Assembly: GCA_029248265.1 (NCBI GenBank)
Contig: JAQWJQ010000061.1
Span: 1-37,583 of the forward strand
Length of the DNA: 37,583 bases
Direction of reading: 5' to 3'
Source: Planctomycetota bacterium
GTDB taxonomy: Bacteria; Planctomycetota; UBA1135; GCA-002686595
Part shown: in pieces, positions 37,056-37,583 of the stretch
Layout: every line of letters starts with the position of its first letter
Numbering within the stretch: position 1 is the stretch's first letter
Translations under genes and position numbers: made by a program
The notes under the pieces: model-generated
Databases searched by the model: none
Seen by the model: the letters and a program-made list of their open reading frames with translations, nothing else
What the model was told of the DNA's origin: nothing

Positions 37056-37139
37056 GGGGCTCTCTGGGGTTGCTGGGTTCGGGCAATAAGGGAAGTCCAC
37101 CCCTGGAGGGCAGGGGTGCCGATCGGGGGGACGGGGATC

Positions 37140-37583
37140 TTAGGCCCCAGGGCGCGGACCTGAAACCGCGTTGGAGGCGCCTTTCAATTCCTTGAGACGC
37201 TCCGCGTAGGCCTTGCCCACGTCGTTGCGCTTCAGGAAGGCCACCACGCGCCTGTTGTCGGTCCCGTCCACGACGGGGAGGGCGCTCACGCCGCGGCGGG
37301 TGAAGAGCTTCTGGACGTCGTGGAGGGAGTCCTCTGCGGTCACGGTGGCGACCTGCTCTCGCATGAAGTCGCGAGCCACGACGATGTCCTGGACCTCATG
37401 CTCGAGGAAGATCCGCCTCAGATCGCTGAGGGAGAAGATCCCCACGAGGTTGCCCTCATCATCCACCACGGGGAAGTGGGTCTCCCTGGAGTCGCTGACG
37501 ATCCGCATGGCCCTTCGGAGGGTCGTCGTCTCGTGGATCAGGGTGGGCTGCATGGAGGGGTCCAGCACGTCCGAGACCTTCAA
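37140..37583 (-). CDS. CBS-pair C-terminus of a truncated protein, probably CLC-type channel
   Basis: The visible 147 residues enter from beyond the window edge, so this is only the C-terminal part. They hold two CBS domains (about 1-68 and 70-130): VSDVLDPSMQPTLIHETTTL, FPVVDDEGNLVGIFSLSDLRR, then VARDFMREQVATVTAEDSL and VSALPVVDGTD. The IFSLSDLRRIFLEHEVQDIVVARDFM pattern (read in pieces) is what I know from CBS tails of CLC chloride channels/antiporters, where the pair binds adenine nucleotides and regulates transport. A separate CBS protein or IMPDH-like protein remains possible. The first visible codon (TTG) is probably internal. Confidence 0.8.
   Translation of the reverse strand: MKVSDVLDPSMQPTLIHETTTLRRAMRIVSDSRETHFPVVDDEGNLVGIFSLSDLRRIFLEHEVQDIVVARDFMREQVATVTAEDSLHDVQKLFTRRGVSALPVVDGTDNRRVVAFLKRNDVGKAYAERLKELKGASNAVSGPRPGA

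Overview
The window is GC-rich DNA from a bacterium with a didermic envelope (lipoprotein signals, exported proteins, an outer-membrane TraF-like protein). DUF1573, DUF5989, very hydrophobic DUF2339 and exported proteins ending in a shared GTNYC-type module together suggest a Planctomycetota-like organism; this is an inference from gene content, not a marker gene. Almost all of the window is chromosomal housekeeping or accessory coding sequence. I see no rRNA, tRNA, insertion sequence, phage gene or CRISPR array.

Layout. 0.1-2.3 kb: an OmpR-type two-component system on the minus strand, with a perfect 11-bp tandem repeat just upstream of the regulator gene. 2.4-6.6 kb: MATE exporter, membrane-anchored HtrA-type protease, arylsulfotransferase-like lipoprotein. 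6.6-8.4 kb: meaB GTPase, a gap with a 14-bp tandem repeat, and a GIY-YIG protein. 8.7-12.8 kb: an exported protein, a spermidine-synthase-like protein, a tandem SpoIIAA-like gene interrupted by one in-frame amber codon, a TraF-like protein and a 38-residue DUF5989 membrane protein. 12.8-21.3 kb: a minus-strand block DUF2339 - mutA - mutB followed by a thioredoxin-like gene with one in-frame UGA and a hairpin placed like a bacterial SECIS. 21.4-27.8 kb: WbsX/GH99-like enzyme, HEAT-like plus vWA protein, a repeat-containing exported protein and a DUF1573 protein. 28-29.1 kb: arsenate reductase plus aquaporin operon. 29.2-33.5 kb: small lipoprotein, small membrane protein and fused acyl-CoA mutase IcmF. 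33.6-37.6 kb: exported EEP-fold protein, DUF2846 lipoprotein, DUF5522 protein, bacilliredoxin with a coupled unknown gene, and the CBS tail of a protein that runs off the window.

How the genes work together. Two B12-dependent acyl-CoA mutases and a mutase chaperone lie within 27 kb. MutA/MutB carries the Tyr and Arg expected for methylmalonyl-CoA, while IcmF carries the Phe and Gln expected for isobutyryl-CoA. This fits conversion of branched-chain or odd-chain acyl-CoA into succinyl-CoA, with MeaB protecting MutAB and the built-in G domain serving IcmF. ArsC and the aquaporin fit arsenate reduction followed by arsenite efflux.

The most interesting signal is the gene at 12845-13891. Two open reading frames in the same frame are separated only by a UGA. 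Sixteen nucleotides after it is a 9-bp hairpin with a G-starting loop. I read this as one selenoprotein gene of thioredoxin-like type that ordinary gene calling would split and truncate.
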